A stretch of DNA of 64,000 nucleotides from Gemmata palustris. GTDB taxonomy: Bacteria; Planctomycetota; Planctomycetia; Gemmatales; Gemmataceae. Both the position numbers and the translations under genes were made by a program. The notes under the pieces are model-generated. The model saw only the letters and a list, made by a program, of their open reading frames with translations. It had not been told where the DNA came from and did not search any database. Numbering within the stretch: the stretch's first letter is position 1; each line of letters starts with the position of its first letter. Shown here piece after piece: positions 51,549 through 60,726 of this stretch. The stretch is taken from positions 4,526,001-4,590,000 of the forward strand of contig NZ_JAGKQQ010000001.1 in the NCBI RefSeq assembly GCF_017939745.1. The letters run 5' to 3'.

Positions 51549-53546
51549 TCACTTCATCCCCGACTCTTCTGTGAGGCGGCGCACGATGTTCATTAAATCC
51601 TCGGGGTGGAACGGCTTCTGAAGGAACTCGGTGTGGGGGCCGAACTCGGCCGTCACGATGCGGTTGTCCGTGAACCCGCTGACGAGGACCGCGGGCAGTT
51701 TCGGCGCAAACAGCCGGAGCGTCTTGAGAACCTGATCGCCGGTCACCCCCGGCATCATCACGTCGATCACCGCGACCTTGATCGCGTCGCGGTTCCGGTG
51801 GAACTGTTCGACCCCGGAGGCCCCGTCCGCGGCCAGAATCGCCGTGTACCCCAGTTCTTCCAGCGTCGAAGCCGTTACCTCGCGGACGAACATCTCGTCG
51901 TCGATCACCAGTGCGGCGCTCGTGGTCCGCGGGGACGGGCTGGGCGTTAATGGGGGTGAAACCTGTTCGACCGGCCCCGGCCAGTACACGGCCACGGTGG
52001 TGCCCGCGCCCGGCGCGCTCTCGACGCGGATGCCGCCCTTGTGGGCACGAACGATCCCGAGCACGGCCGCCAACCCCAACCCGCGCCCGGTGAACTTGGT
52101 CGAATAGAACGGGTCGAACATCCGGGCGCGGACCTCGGCCGATACCCCCGGGCCGGTGTCGCCGACCGCGAGGCGCGCGTACCGGCCCGGCGCGGGCGCG
52201 AGGTGGAACGTGCCGTCGGGCATCCCGGGCGGCACCTCGGTGGAACTGGTGCTCACCGCGATCTCGCCCGGGGCGCCCGCGAGCGCCTCGGCCGCGTTCG
52301 TCACGAGGTTCACCAGCACCTGTCGGACCTGGGCGGAATCGGCGTGCGTCAGCGGGAGGTCGTTCGCGAGTTCGTACCGGACGGTGTGCGGGGCGGCGGG
52401 GCCGGCCAGCAGCGGCGCGGACTCGCGGACCAGGGGCGTGAGGTCGATCCGCGCGGCCCCGCCCAGGTTCCGCCCCGCGTAGGCGAGCATCTGCCGGCAC
52501 ACCTCCGCGGCGCGCCGGCACGATTGCTCGATCTGGTCCAGGTAAGCGGCCGCGGACGAGTTGGCGGGCAGCCCGCGCCGGGCCAAGTTCGCGCTCCCCA
52601 GTACGACGGTGAGGATGTTGTTGAAGTCGTGCGCCACGCCGCCCGCGAGCACCCCCAAGCTCTCCCACTTCGCCGCGTCGCGGAGCTGCCGGTTGAGCGC
52701 CTCGCGCTGCTCCTCGGCGCGCTTGAGTTCCGTGATGTCGGACGTGACGGCAATGATTCGGGCGGGCCTCCCGGAGGCGTCGCGGAGCACCTGACCGCGG
52801 GTCGAGAACCACCGCGGGAACCCGTCCGGGGCCGGGGCGCGCCCGCGGAACTCGTACCGCATCGGCTCGCCGGTGTCGATCGCCCGCTGGCGCCCGCCGG
52901 TCACCAGGGCCGTGTCGTCCGGGTGAACCGCGTGGAGCGCGAGTTCGGGGTTCGAGTAGTCCGGCCCGCGCGGGACGCCGTAGAAGTCGGGGATGTCGAG
53001 CGTGGTCTCCCACCTGTTCGTGGTCAGATCCATGTCCCAGGCGAGCATCTTCGCCCCGTCCAGCGCCGCCGTGAGCCGGGTGCGGCTCAGCTCCAGTGCT
53101 TCCGCCGTGGCCCGGTACGGGGTCACGTCCAGGGCCAGCGACAGGGTCGAGAGCGGCTGCTTCGCGTCGTCGAACAGGACGGAGGTGTACCACTCGCACC
53201 AGACGAGGCCGCCGCTCTTCGTGTAATTCGGGGTGACGAGCACGCGCCGCGCCCGGCCCCCGGCGAACGTGTCGCGCGTGATCTGGCGGGCCAACTCGTA
53301 GTGGTCCTCGTGAACGAAGTGCCAGTCGAACAGGCCCTTGCCGATCACCTCCGCGGCCGACCACCCGAACACGCGCTCGGCCTGGGCGTTCCACCGCGAG
53401 ATCCGGGTCTCGTGGTCCCACTCGATCACGACCAGCGGGGTGTTTTCGGCGTGCGCAACGAGCTTCTGGTGCGCGAGCCGGAGCAGGCGCTCGGTTTCGG
53501 CACCGGCGCCGGTGGGCGGGACGGGGGTAACGGGCGAGTCTGACAT
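51549..53546 (-). CDS. hybrid sensor histidine kinase, two PAS domains and receiver
   Basis: The 665-aa protein starts at the ATG ending at 53546 (MSDSPVTPVPP). PAS 1 is near 28-145, with VIEWDHETRISRWNAQAERVFGW. PAS 2 is near 160-280. The HisKA H-box GGVAHDFNNILT is near 310, the HATPase near 390-510 (DTGPGVSAE, GRGLGLAAVLGI), then a Pro-rich linker (SPPLTPSPSP) and a receiver near 545-660 with the acceptor Asp in VIDVMMPG. There is no membrane helix. The linker phrase recalls the protein-embedded repeats and may be a shortened copy. Confidence 0.92.
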   Translation of the reverse strand: MSDSPVTPVPPTGAGAETERLLRLAHQKLVAHAENTPLVVIEWDHETRISRWNAQAERVFGWSAAEVIGKGLFDWHFVHEDHYELARQITRDTFAGGRARRVLVTPNYTKSGGLVWCEWYTSVLFDDAKQPLSTLSLALDVTPYRATAEALELSRTRLTAALDGAKMLAWDMDLTTNRWETTLDIPDFYGVPRGPDYSNPELALHAVHPDDTALVTGGRQRAIDTGEPMRYEFRGRAPAPDGFPRWFSTRGQVLRDASGRPARIIAVTSDITELKRAEEQREALNRQLRDAAKWESLGVLAGGVAHDFNNILTVVLGSANLARRGLPANSSAAAYLDQIEQSCRRAAEVCRQMLAYAGRNLGGAARIDLTPLVRESAPLLAGPAAPHTVRYELANDLPLTHADSAQVRQVLVNLVTNAAEALAGAPGEIAVSTSSTEVPPGMPDGTFHLAPAPGRYARLAVGDTGPGVSAEVRARMFDPFYSTKFTGRGLGLAAVLGIVRAHKGGIRVESAPGAGTTVAVYWPGPVEQVSPPLTPSPSPRTTSAALVIDDEMFVREVTASTLEELGYTAILAADGASGVEQFHRNRDAIKVAVIDVMMPGVTGDQVLKTLRLFAPKLPAVLVSGFTDNRIVTAEFGPHTEFLQKPFHPEDLMNIVRRLTEESGMK

Positions 53547-54011
53547 CGGCTGCTCTGGGCGGTAGAACAATCGCCAACAAGGACTTCCGCGGATTATAGA
53601 AGGTCGGTACGAGGAAACCGTACCGCGGCGCAATTCGGGCGCAATCGCCCCTGCGCAGAAACTAACTCAAAGCACCGCTACGTGGAAGATCAAATGGTTG
53701 CCGGCACGTCGGTCGGTTGCTGACGGGGGCTGGGCCACGTTTTCCCGGAGGGCACGAACTCTTCGAGCCGATCCAACTGTCGGCACAGGCCCCGGGTGAT
53801 TAGTACCATTTCTGATTCTAAAATCAGCCCCGGATTCGGGTTGCAGAGCGATTCGCGGCCCGGACGCACCATGTCGACTACCACCCCGGCGAGGTTTCTC
53901 CCCCGGGACTGGTGGAGTCGTGGCGGGCGCCACGCGGATCTCTTCCATCTGTAAATCCAGAAACTCGGGCCGCGTGGCCATTTCCATGAGTGGAGCAGTT
54001 CGGCCCCCGCG
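53547..54011. other. 465-base region with a possibly frameshifted short gene
   Basis: Two minus-strand frames overlap at 53667-53987 and 53690-53884. The first starts with an ATG (MEMATRPEFLDLQMEEIRVAP). The second continues with a plausible stretch (VVVDMVRPGRESLCNPNPGLI) ending near 53690. They could be one decayed gene with a frameshift near 53900. No family is recognised. Confidence 0.3.
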
Positions 54012-55691
54012 TCACGTGCCGGCTCCCAGTTTTTGTGCGGCTTCCGCGCACCGGTCGAGCAGTGTTTGTTTCCGCTTGGGGTTCGCGAACCGGCCCTGGG
54101 TTTCGACCCATTCGCACATCTGCTCGATCAGCCCTCGCAGCGCCGCGACCGCGTCCGGATTTCGGGTCGGCGAGCCCACAACGACCGGCGATGTGTGCGC
54201 GAAACCGGCCGAACCCATCACGCGCGCTGCCACCCAACCGGGCGCGCTGATCGTTGCTTCCGCGCGCGCGTTTGATGCGACGACGTCACCGTTCGCGACG
54301 ATCTCCACGGGTCGTGACTCGAAGGGCGCCCGTTGGGAGGCACTCGCGCGCTGGCCCTCGACCGCGAACGTGAGGAGCGGACCCGCTGTCACGAACGTGC
54401 TCCCGGCGCGAACGGCCGCGAGCCAGGAAGAACCTCCCCCCCCCGCCCCCCTCGCTTCTAGTGAGGGGGAGAAAGAACCATCGGACATGGGCATGGCTTT
54501 ATGCCCAGCGATTTCGCGCGCCAGCTCCCCCTTCCCTTTAGGGAGGGGGCCCGGGGGGGTAGGTTGTATCTGCAACCCCTCCCCAACCCCTCCCCTAAGC
54601 GGAGAGGGGCTTAATACCGGCGCTTGTGGCGTGATGCCCGTCGTATTTGGTTCTGTTCCCCCTTCCTTCTTAGGGAAGGGGGTTAGGGGGTTAGGTTGTC
54701 TTTGCTCCTCCCCCTTCCCTTTAGGGAGGGGAGCCGGGGGGGGAGATTGCTCCCGCGCGTAGGTCCGCATCGCGCCGAGCGGCACCGCGTTCGAGTCCTT
54801 GCCGCTCGCGCCGACGAGCGGCACCATCACCCCCGCGTCCCAGAGCCGGTACACCCACGGCATTAGCGGCGACTTGCGCGGTTTCGCGCACACTTCGATC
54901 GCATCAATCTTCCCCAGAATCGCGGCGACGAGCGCCTCGCCTCCGGTTACCCCGCCGGTCGGCTCGAACGCATCGACCCACACCACCAATCCGCCCTTGC
55001 GGTGGCACTGGTCGCACCAGTCGCAGATGCCCCAATCGTCGGAATCTTCGCCGCCGAAGGTGAGGGGAAACACCGGGCGGTGCGAGTTCAGGAGCGACAC
55101 CTTCCCCAACACCGGGTGAGTGTTGAAGGTGTTGACGATGACCGCGTGCCCGTCGCGCTCCAGTGCGGGAACTTGCCCGCTGAACGCGAGCAGGTTCGGC
55201 GTGGTGGTGTACGTGTTGGCGTCCATCGCCAGGACCGGGATCGGTGTCGCCAGCACGTTCACGGAAGTCAGGTCTTCGGCTCGGGCTTCGAGGAGCGCCG
55301 CGTGCGGCGGGAGGAAATGGCTCCGCGCATCAAACGTCACCCAGCCTTCCGCGCGCGTGTCGATCCAGCGCTCGATTGTGAACCGCAGGGAAATTTGCCC
55401 GGCGCCGAGGGTGACGGGCGCGTCGAGTGGTGTCCATTCCGGCCCCTTCGCGGCTTGTACCCGGAGCGGCACGCCGGCCGGGAGCGGCACTTCACACGCG
55501 CCATCAATGTAGAACCAGCGCTCGCGCCCGATTCTCAGGTGACCGCCGACGTCCTCGTTGCGCCCGCCGGCGAACTCCGCGGACCGGCCGAGCGGCGCGT
55601 AGTGGGTTCCGTCCGGTCCGGTGATGCGCACGCGAACGGGGACCGGTCGGTTCGTGGTCGCGGCGTTGATCCGAAGGTGAACATTCAACAT
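54012..55691 (-). CDS. CehA/McbA-like metallohydrolase with embedded repeat
   Basis: The 559-aa protein starts at the ATG ending at 55691 (MLNVHLRINAA), without a clear signal peptide. The C-terminal part shows the CehA/McbA pattern (PHP-type metallohydrolase): VRAGSTFVTAGPLLTFAVEGQ and the preceding ASGKDSNAVPLGAMRTYAR. Upstream are DARSHFLPPH and DWCDQCHRKGGLVVWVDAFEP. An in-frame repeat of about 106 residues (near 315-420) separates YAREQ and WLAAVRAGS, which normally are adjacent. This could impair or simply decorate the enzyme. Substrate is unknown. Confidence 0.75.
   Translation of the reverse strand: MLNVHLRINAATTNRPVPVRVRITGPDGTHYAPLGRSAEFAGGRNEDVGGHLRIGRERWFYIDGACEVPLPAGVPLRVQAAKGPEWTPLDAPVTLGAGQISLRFTIERWIDTRAEGWVTFDARSHFLPPHAALLEARAEDLTSVNVLATPIPVLAMDANTYTTTPNLLAFSGQVPALERDGHAVIVNTFNTHPVLGKVSLLNSHRPVFPLTFGGEDSDDWGICDWCDQCHRKGGLVVWVDAFEPTGGVTGGEALVAAILGKIDAIEVCAKPRKSPLMPWVYRLWDAGVMVPLVGASGKDSNAVPLGAMRTYAREQSPPPAPLPKGKGEEQRQPNPLTPFPKKEGGTEPNTTGITPQAPVLSPSPLRGGVGEGLQIQPTPPGPLPKGKGELAREIAGHKAMPMSDGSFSPSLEARGAGGGGSSWLAAVRAGSTFVTAGPLLTFAVEGQRASASQRAPFESRPVEIVANGDVVASNARAEATISAPGWVAARVMGSAGFAHTSPVVVGSPTRNPDAVAALRGLIEQMCEWVETQGRFANPKRKQTLLDRCAEAAQKLGAGT
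54431..54748 (-). repeat. dispersed G/C-tract repeats embedded in frame
   Basis: About 318 bases made of several related palindromic units, with tracts such as CCCCCTTCCCTTTAGGGAGG twice and GGGGTTAGGGGGTTAGG. In translation it repeats PLPKGKGE, NPLTPFPKKEG and SPSPLRGGVGEGL-type phrases. The frame stays open through the whole array. It shares sequence with the insert in fhcB (7742-7870) and style with 41762-41888. Boundaries are approximate. Confidence 0.8.
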
Positions 55692-55785
55692 GAGAGGAAC
55701 GTGTTCCGCCACATTAAGGGACAGCGTTGGGGACGAATCGATTCCGGGCGCCACGGTTTGCGCTGGCGTCGCTATTGGCCGATGT

Positions 55786-55791
55786 TATACT
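55786..55791 (+). promoter_or_regulatory. -10-like element upstream of DUF1549 gene
   Basis: TATACT lies 80 bases before the ATG at 55871, within the divergent gap to the CehA-like gene. A TGGCGT 16 bases upstream is a poor -35. Confidence 0.3.
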
Positions 55792-55870
55792 TTTGTGAGA
55801 CCTGCCCGCCGAATTCTCCCGCCACGGCTTGTACCGCGACCAATTAACCCGCCTACCAGGAGCACCCTTC

Positions 55871-57550
55871 ATGCGGCTCCGTTTGCTGCTCGCCGCCGTT
55901 TGTGTGCTCGTACCCGTAGCGACCGAAGCGGCGGACCGCGCGCCGGCGCCGCGGGTCGTTGAACCGGCCCCCGTTCCCGCCCCCCGCGCACTCGTCGCGT
56001 CCGGGTTGCTCCCCGTTGAGCAAGTTATCGACCAGTTCGTGGACGCCGCGATCGCCGAGGCCGGTATCGCGACCGCGGAGCAGGCCGACGACGCGACCAT
56101 CATTCGCCGACTCACGCTCGACCTCGTGGGGCGCATCCCGACGACGGGCGAGGTCGATGCCTACGTCAAGTCGACCGACCCGAACAAGCGCGCGAAATTG
56201 GTCGACCGGCTGATCGCGGCGCCGGGGTTCGTCCGGCACCAGGCCGCCCTCTTCGACGTCATGCTCAACCCCGACGGCGAGCGCCGCGGGGGCGCACTTC
56301 GCGCGTACCTCGCCGACGCGCTAAAAGAGAACAAGCCCTGGGACCGGATCTTCCGCGAAGTGATGCTGCCCAACGAGGCCGACCCGAAGTTGAAGGGCGC
56401 TGCGGAGTTCATTCGCGGGCGCGTCGCCGACGCCGACAAACTCACCGCCGATGTGAGCGTCGCGTTCTTCGGGGTGAACGTGAGCTGCGCGCAGTGCCAC
56501 AACCACCCGCACGTCGAGGACTGGACCCAGGATCACTTTTACGGGATGAAAGCGTTCCTCGCGCGCACGTTCGACAACGGCGGGTTCCTCGGGGAGCGCG
56601 GGTACGGCACCGTGAAGTACAAGCCGACCAAAGGCCCGGAGCGCACCGCGAAGATGATGTTCCTCACCGGAACCACCCTCGAGGACGCGAGCGCGAAGGA
56701 GCCGAGCGCCGCGGACCAGAAGGCCGAAAAGGACGCGCTCGACAAGGCCCGGACCGCGAAGGCCCCGCCGCCCGCGCCGAAGTTCAGCGCACGGGCCAAG
56801 CTCGTCGAAGTCGCTCTTAAGGGAGAGAACGCGGACTTCTTCGCGCGGTCGCTCAGTAACCGCCTGTGGCACCGGTTCCTCGGCACGGGCCTCGTCAGCC
56901 CGCTCGATCAGATGCACAGCGAGAACCGGCCGAGTCACCCGGAACTGCTCGCGTGGCTCGCGCGGGACACCTCGGCCAACGGGTACGATATCAAGCGCCT
57001 GGTGCGCGGGATCGTGATGAGCAAGGCGTACTCGCGGAGCAGCCGGTTCGAGGCGTCCGAGAGCCTCCCTTCGCACAAAATGTTCGCGGTCGCGCGCCTC
57101 AAGCCGATGACGCCGCTGCAACTCGCCACGTCCCTGAAGCTCGCGGCCGCGGACCCCGCGAGCTTCGACAAGCTGAAGCCCGAAGAGTTCGAGAAGCGGA
57201 TGGAGCAGCTCGAATCCTCCGCGCGCGGGCTCGCCGCGCAACTCGCGCAGCCGGCCGACAACTTCCAGATCGGCGTCGGCGAAGCGCTCCTGTTCAGCAA
57301 CGGCGACCGCGTGATGAAAGAGTTCCTCACGGACGCACCGGGCACGGCCCTCGGGCGCGTGAAGCAGATGAAGGAACCGAAAGAGGCGGTCGAGTTCCTC
57401 GTGAAGACCGCCTACGGGCGCGCCGCAACCGAGCCCGAAACAACGGCGCTCGTCGCTTACATCGAAAAGCGCAAGGGGCGCGAGCCCGAAGCCTACCGTC
57501 AGGTGCTCTGGGCGCTCGTGACCGCGCCCGAGTTCCGATTCAGCTATTAA
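55871..57550 (+). CDS. DUF1549/DUF1553 (PSCyt2-PSD1) secreted protein
   Basis: The 559-aa protein starts at the ATG at 55871 with AGGAG upstream. The signal peptide spans about 1-22 (MRLRLLLAAVCVLVPVATEA). DUF1549 (about 45-250) contains a haem-type CAQCH at about 207-211, within VNVSCAQCHNHPHVEDWTQD. DUF1553 is near 310-550, with SNRLWHRFLGTGLVSPLDQMH. These planctomycete proteins are thought to be cytochrome-like partners of DUF1501 proteins; the gene 88 bases downstream is exactly that partner. The pair may act on sugars or sulfated polymers, unproven. Confidence 0.9.
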   Translation: MRLRLLLAAVCVLVPVATEAADRAPAPRVVEPAPVPAPRALVASGLLPVEQVIDQFVDAAIAEAGIATAEQADDATIIRRLTLDLVGRIPTTGEVDAYVKSTDPNKRAKLVDRLIAAPGFVRHQAALFDVMLNPDGERRGGALRAYLADALKENKPWDRIFREVMLPNEADPKLKGAAEFIRGRVADADKLTADVSVAFFGVNVSCAQCHNHPHVEDWTQDHFYGMKAFLARTFDNGGFLGERGYGTVKYKPTKGPERTAKMMFLTGTTLEDASAKEPSAADQKAEKDALDKARTAKAPPPAPKFSARAKLVEVALKGENADFFARSLSNRLWHRFLGTGLVSPLDQMHSENRPSHPELLAWLARDTSANGYDIKRLVRGIVMSKAYSRSSRFEASESLPSHKMFAVARLKPMTPLQLATSLKLAAADPASFDKLKPEEFEKRMEQLESSARGLAAQLAQPADNFQIGVGEALLFSNGDRVMKEFLTDAPGTALGRVKQMKEPKEAVEFLVKTAYGRAATEPETTALVAYIEKRKGREPEAYRQVLWALVTAPEFRFSY

Positions 57551-57597
57551 CGTTTGCCCCCGACCTGTGACACGCACCTCCGACCTGCGACATGCAC

Positions 57598-57617
57598 CCC
57601 CGACCTCGCGGTCGGGG
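57598..57617 (+). repeat. 8-bp hairpin after tandem GACCTG(T/C)GACA repeats
   Basis: The DUF1549-DUF1501 gap has two imperfect tandem copies of CCGACCTGyGACAyGCACC (near 57560-57599), then CCCCGACC-TCGC-GGTCGGGG. It could attenuate or stabilise the message between the two genes. Confidence 0.45.
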
Positions 57618-57638
57618 TTCACTTAACACGAGGCAATC

Positions 57639-58943
57639 ATGGCCCGTAACACGTTCTGCGGTTCCGCGGCCCACGCCATCAATCGCCGCGGGTTCCTGGG
57701 GGGTATCGCGGCCGCCGGCGCTGCGGTCGCTGCCGATATGACTGCGCTCAACGCGCTCGCCGCACCCGGTGTGAACGGCGCGCTCAAGAAGACGCAGAAG
57801 CGCATCATCCTGTTGTGGCTCGCGGGCGGGGCGTCGCAGCTCGAAACGTGGGACCCGAAGCCGGGCGCCCCCACGGGCGGGCCGTTCCGCTCGATCCAGA
57901 CCGATGTGCCCGGCCTGCGCATTTCGGAGCTGATGCCGAAAATGGCGGCGCGGATGAAGACCACGTGTCTGATCCGCGGGCTGAACACCAAGAACGGCGA
58001 CCACGGTAGCGCGGCCCAAACCATGATGCGCGGCCGGCGCGACGAAGCGGCCCTGCGCTACCCGGACCTCGGGGCCGTGGTCGCGCGCGAAATGGGCCGC
58101 GCGGACAGCAAGGTGCCCGACTACGTCACGTTCTACACGCAGACCGAGGGCCGCAGCATGGCGCCCGGCGACGCCGGGTTCCTCGGGTCGCGCTACGCCC
58201 CGATGGAATTGACCACGAGCAACTACCCGGAGTTCATCAAGAAGCTCGACGGCATCACCGATCTCGATCACCAGGAACGCGGGGAACTCCGCGATCTGTT
58301 GGGCAAGCAGTTCGGCCGGGGCCGCAGTTCCGAAACGATGAGCAGTCAGAACGAAGCGTACCAGCGCGTCCGCGGGATCATGGCCAGCGAGAAACTGTTC
58401 GACATCACCCAGGAACCGCAGAAGGTCCGCGACCGCTACGGCCCGACGCAGTTCGGCGAGCAGGTGCTGATCGCCCGGCGATTGGTGGAAGCCGGGGTGC
58501 CGTTCGTCCGCGTCGGGCGCGCGTGGTGGGACAGCCACGGGCAGAACTTCGAGACGCACCAGGAGATGGTGCCCGAACTCGATCACGTCATGGCGACGCT
58601 GATCGACGACCTCGGCGAGCGCGGGATGCTCGACGACGTGATGGTCATCACGCTCTCCGAGTTCGGCCGCACGCCGGGCATCAACGCGAGCTTGGGGCGC
58701 GACCACTTCGCGAGCGCGTGGAGCAGCACCATCACGGGGTGCGGCATCAAGCGCGGCTCGGTGTACGGCAAGACCGACCCGAAGGGACAAACTGTTGTGT
58801 CCGAAGAGGCGGACGCGGGCAGCCTGTTCGCGACGATCTACTCGGCCCTCGGCCTCGACCCGGACAAGAACTACCAGGTCGGCAGCCGGCCGATCCCGCT
58901 CGTGAACCCCGGCGTGCATCCGATCTCCGCCGTGCTGCAGTGA
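57639..58943 (+). CDS. DUF1501 family secreted protein
   Basis: The 434-aa protein has a Tat-type signal INRRGFLGGIAAAGAAVAA (about 14-32). The DUF1501 domain follows with IILLWLAGGASQLETWDPKPGAP near 55, the EFGRTPGINA segment and the final GRDHF near 350. It pairs with the DUF1549/DUF1553 gene upstream and is likely exported in the folded state. The activity is not established. Unlike the copy at 41998, this one is in the usual gene pair. Confidence 0.92.
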   Translation: MARNTFCGSAAHAINRRGFLGGIAAAGAAVAADMTALNALAAPGVNGALKKTQKRIILLWLAGGASQLETWDPKPGAPTGGPFRSIQTDVPGLRISELMPKMAARMKTTCLIRGLNTKNGDHGSAAQTMMRGRRDEAALRYPDLGAVVAREMGRADSKVPDYVTFYTQTEGRSMAPGDAGFLGSRYAPMELTTSNYPEFIKKLDGITDLDHQERGELRDLLGKQFGRGRSSETMSSQNEAYQRVRGIMASEKLFDITQEPQKVRDRYGPTQFGEQVLIARRLVEAGVPFVRVGRAWWDSHGQNFETHQEMVPELDHVMATLIDDLGERGMLDDVMVITLSEFGRTPGINASLGRDHFASAWSSTITGCGIKRGSVYGKTDPKGQTVVSEEADAGSLFATIYSALGLDPDKNYQVGSRPIPLVNPGVHPISAVLQ

Positions 58944-58993
58944 AAGCGGACGCGCGGTATCATGGACCGACGCCCGTTTATCGGAGATGACAC

Positions 58994-59230
58994 ATGACCC
59001 GCGAAGAGCACCGCGCCGTCAACGAGACCGCGTTTCCGCGGCTGAAGCCAACAATCGACGCGACTTACCCGCCCAAACAGTTCGTAGCGATTGCGGGCGG
59101 AAAGATCGTTACCGACGATGCGAATTTCGACAAGCTGCGCGAGAAACTGCACGCCTTGGGAATCGATCTCTGGGACGCGCTCATTGAGCGCGCGGGAGAC
59201 GATACCCCAGATTATCTCGAGATTCTTTAG
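58994..59230 (+). CDS. small hypothetical protein (78 aa)
   Basis: The frame starts at ATG with GGAGA 7 bases upstream. The product has a TYPPKQFVAIAGGKIVTDDANFDKL stretch typical of DUF5678-like small proteins. It is acidic and soluble. The position just before the aspartyl-protease-like gene (14-base gap) suggests they form one unit. Confidence 0.7.
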   Translation: MTREEHRAVNETAFPRLKPTIDATYPPKQFVAIAGGKIVTDDANFDKLREKLHALGIDLWDALIERAGDDTPDYLEIL

Positions 59231-59244
59231 ACACGGGACGCCCA

Positions 59245-59660
59245 ATGCCCGAACAGCGCAACCCCTATCGCGGTCCACGGCCCTGGCTCTGTTTAGGGTT
59301 CCGTGCTCCGGACCGGACCGTAATGAGCCTTGACCTAGTTGCGGATACCGGCAGCCCGGCCGGAATTATCATCCGTACCGACCTCATGAACGCGCTTCGT
59401 GTCGCTCCGTCACGAAATCGTCAGAGCAATTTTGGCGAACTCGAAGGTGGTTGGATTCAATGGCACAATCCCGACCTGGGATTGTTGAACTGGTTCTCGC
59501 TTTTGGAAACGATCGAGCAGCGGCCGCAGCCGCGCGGTCCCATTCCGACTTCGTGGGCCTCGTCGGGCTGCCGTTACTCCGCCTCGGTGAATACGGCGGA
59601 AACGCCACCGACTTCTGGTTCCGATACCCACCTACCTCAACGTCCACTTCGTCGCCATGA
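59245..59660 (+). pseudogene. aspartyl-protease-like gene with a frameshift
   Basis: From the ATG at 59245 the first frame encodes VMSLDLVADTGSPAGIIIRTDL with the retropepsin-like DTG, then GELEGGWIQ near residue 67. Around 59470-59490 the second half continues in the +1 frame (IVELVLAFGND, DFVGLVGLPLLRLGEYGG, NATDFWFR), ending at 59660. There the stop overlaps the WD40 start as ATGA. The first frame runs on as random sequence. Together they make a typical member of about 139 aa. The shift is either a real mutation, a programmed event or a sequencing error. Confidence 0.65.
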
Positions 59661-60658
59661 AAACTCCCCTCCCCGACAGCCTCAAATTGGTCAAGGACTT
59701 CTCCCGGCCGACGATCACGTTCGCGATCGCGCGCGCGGACGGGTCCGACACCGCGTACCTCGGGTGCTCGGACTTCAAGGTGTACCGGGCCGACTTCGCC
59801 GCGCCGAAGTTTGAACCCAAAGAACTCTACGCGCACGAGAGCTACGTCACCGGCGTCGCGCTCGCGGGCGCCGCGCTCGTGAGCGGCAGCTACGACGGCA
59901 AACTCGTGTGGTTCGATACGGACGAGGGGGAGAAGGTCCGCACGACGGACGCGCACGCGAAGTGGATTCGCAAGGTGGTCGCGGCGCCGGACGGGAAGCT
60001 CGTCGCGAGCGTGGCCGACGACATGGTGTGCAAGGTGTGGGACGCGGCGACGGGTAAGCTCGTTCACGCGCTGAAGGGGCACAAGGAGAAGACGCCCAAC
60101 GATTTCGCCTCCATGTTGTACGCGGTCACCTTTTCGGCGGACGGCAAGTTGATCGCGACCGGCGACAAGGCGGGGCACGTCGTCGTGTGGGACGCGGCGA
60201 CCGGTAAGGAACTGTCGGTCTGCGAAGCGCCCGTCATGTACACCTGGGACAAGGTGCAGCGGCTCCACTCGATCGGCGGCATCCGCTCGCTCGCGTTCTC
60301 GCCGGACGGCAAGTCACTCGCGGTCGGCGGGATGGGGCAGGTCGGGAACATCGACCACCTCGAGGGCAAAGCGCGCGTGGAGGTGTTCGACTGGAGAGCC
60401 GGTAAGCGGACGGCCGAGTTCCCGGGCGACAAGTTCGTGGGGCTGGTGAACCGGCTCGCGTGGGCGCCGGACGGATCCTGGCTCGTGGGCGGCGGCGGGG
60501 CGGGTGAAGGGTTCCTGTGCTTCTTCGACCCGACCAACAAGAAGACGCTGCGCCAGGAAAAGCTGATGATGCACGTTCACGACTTCGCCATCTCGACCGC
60601 GGGCGACCTCATCACGAGCGTCGGCCACAACCGGATCGCGGTCCACAAACTCGGTTAG
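59657..60658 (+). CDS. WD40 repeat protein
   Basis: The 333-aa protein has about seven WD40-type blades. Examples are YVTGVALAGAALVSGSYDGKLVWFD (near 72), KWIRKVVAAPDGKLVASVADDMVCKVWDAATGKLV, LYAVTFSADGKLIATGDKAGHVVVWDAATGKEL and IRSLAFSPDGKSLAVGG. No signal peptide, so it is cytoplasmic. A scaffold is likely. The start overlaps the stop of the preceding gene (ATGA), which suggests translational coupling. Confidence 0.88.
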   Translation: MKTPLPDSLKLVKDFSRPTITFAIARADGSDTAYLGCSDFKVYRADFAAPKFEPKELYAHESYVTGVALAGAALVSGSYDGKLVWFDTDEGEKVRTTDAHAKWIRKVVAAPDGKLVASVADDMVCKVWDAATGKLVHALKGHKEKTPNDFASMLYAVTFSADGKLIATGDKAGHVVVWDAATGKELSVCEAPVMYTWDKVQRLHSIGGIRSLAFSPDGKSLAVGGMGQVGNIDHLEGKARVEVFDWRAGKRTAEFPGDKFVGLVNRLAWAPDGSWLVGGGGAGEGFLCFFDPTNKKTLRQEKLMMHVHDFAISTAGDLITSVGHNRIAVHKLG

Positions 60659-60726
60659 CGCCACGCGGCGTCCGTGGGAAACGGGTGCCGCTTTTCGCGG
60701 GCGCGCCCCGTTATCTTGCCGGCGGG

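Noticed and set aside
51544-53580. 678-residue minus-strand frame overlapping the second hybrid kinase
   Set aside because: Same strand but shifted frame with Arg/Ala/Gly-rich low-complexity product; the other frame encodes the kinase.
57560-57599. Tandem repeat as possible regulatory array
   Set aside because: Only two imperfect copies of about 20 bases; too little to call an array, so noted only with the hairpin.
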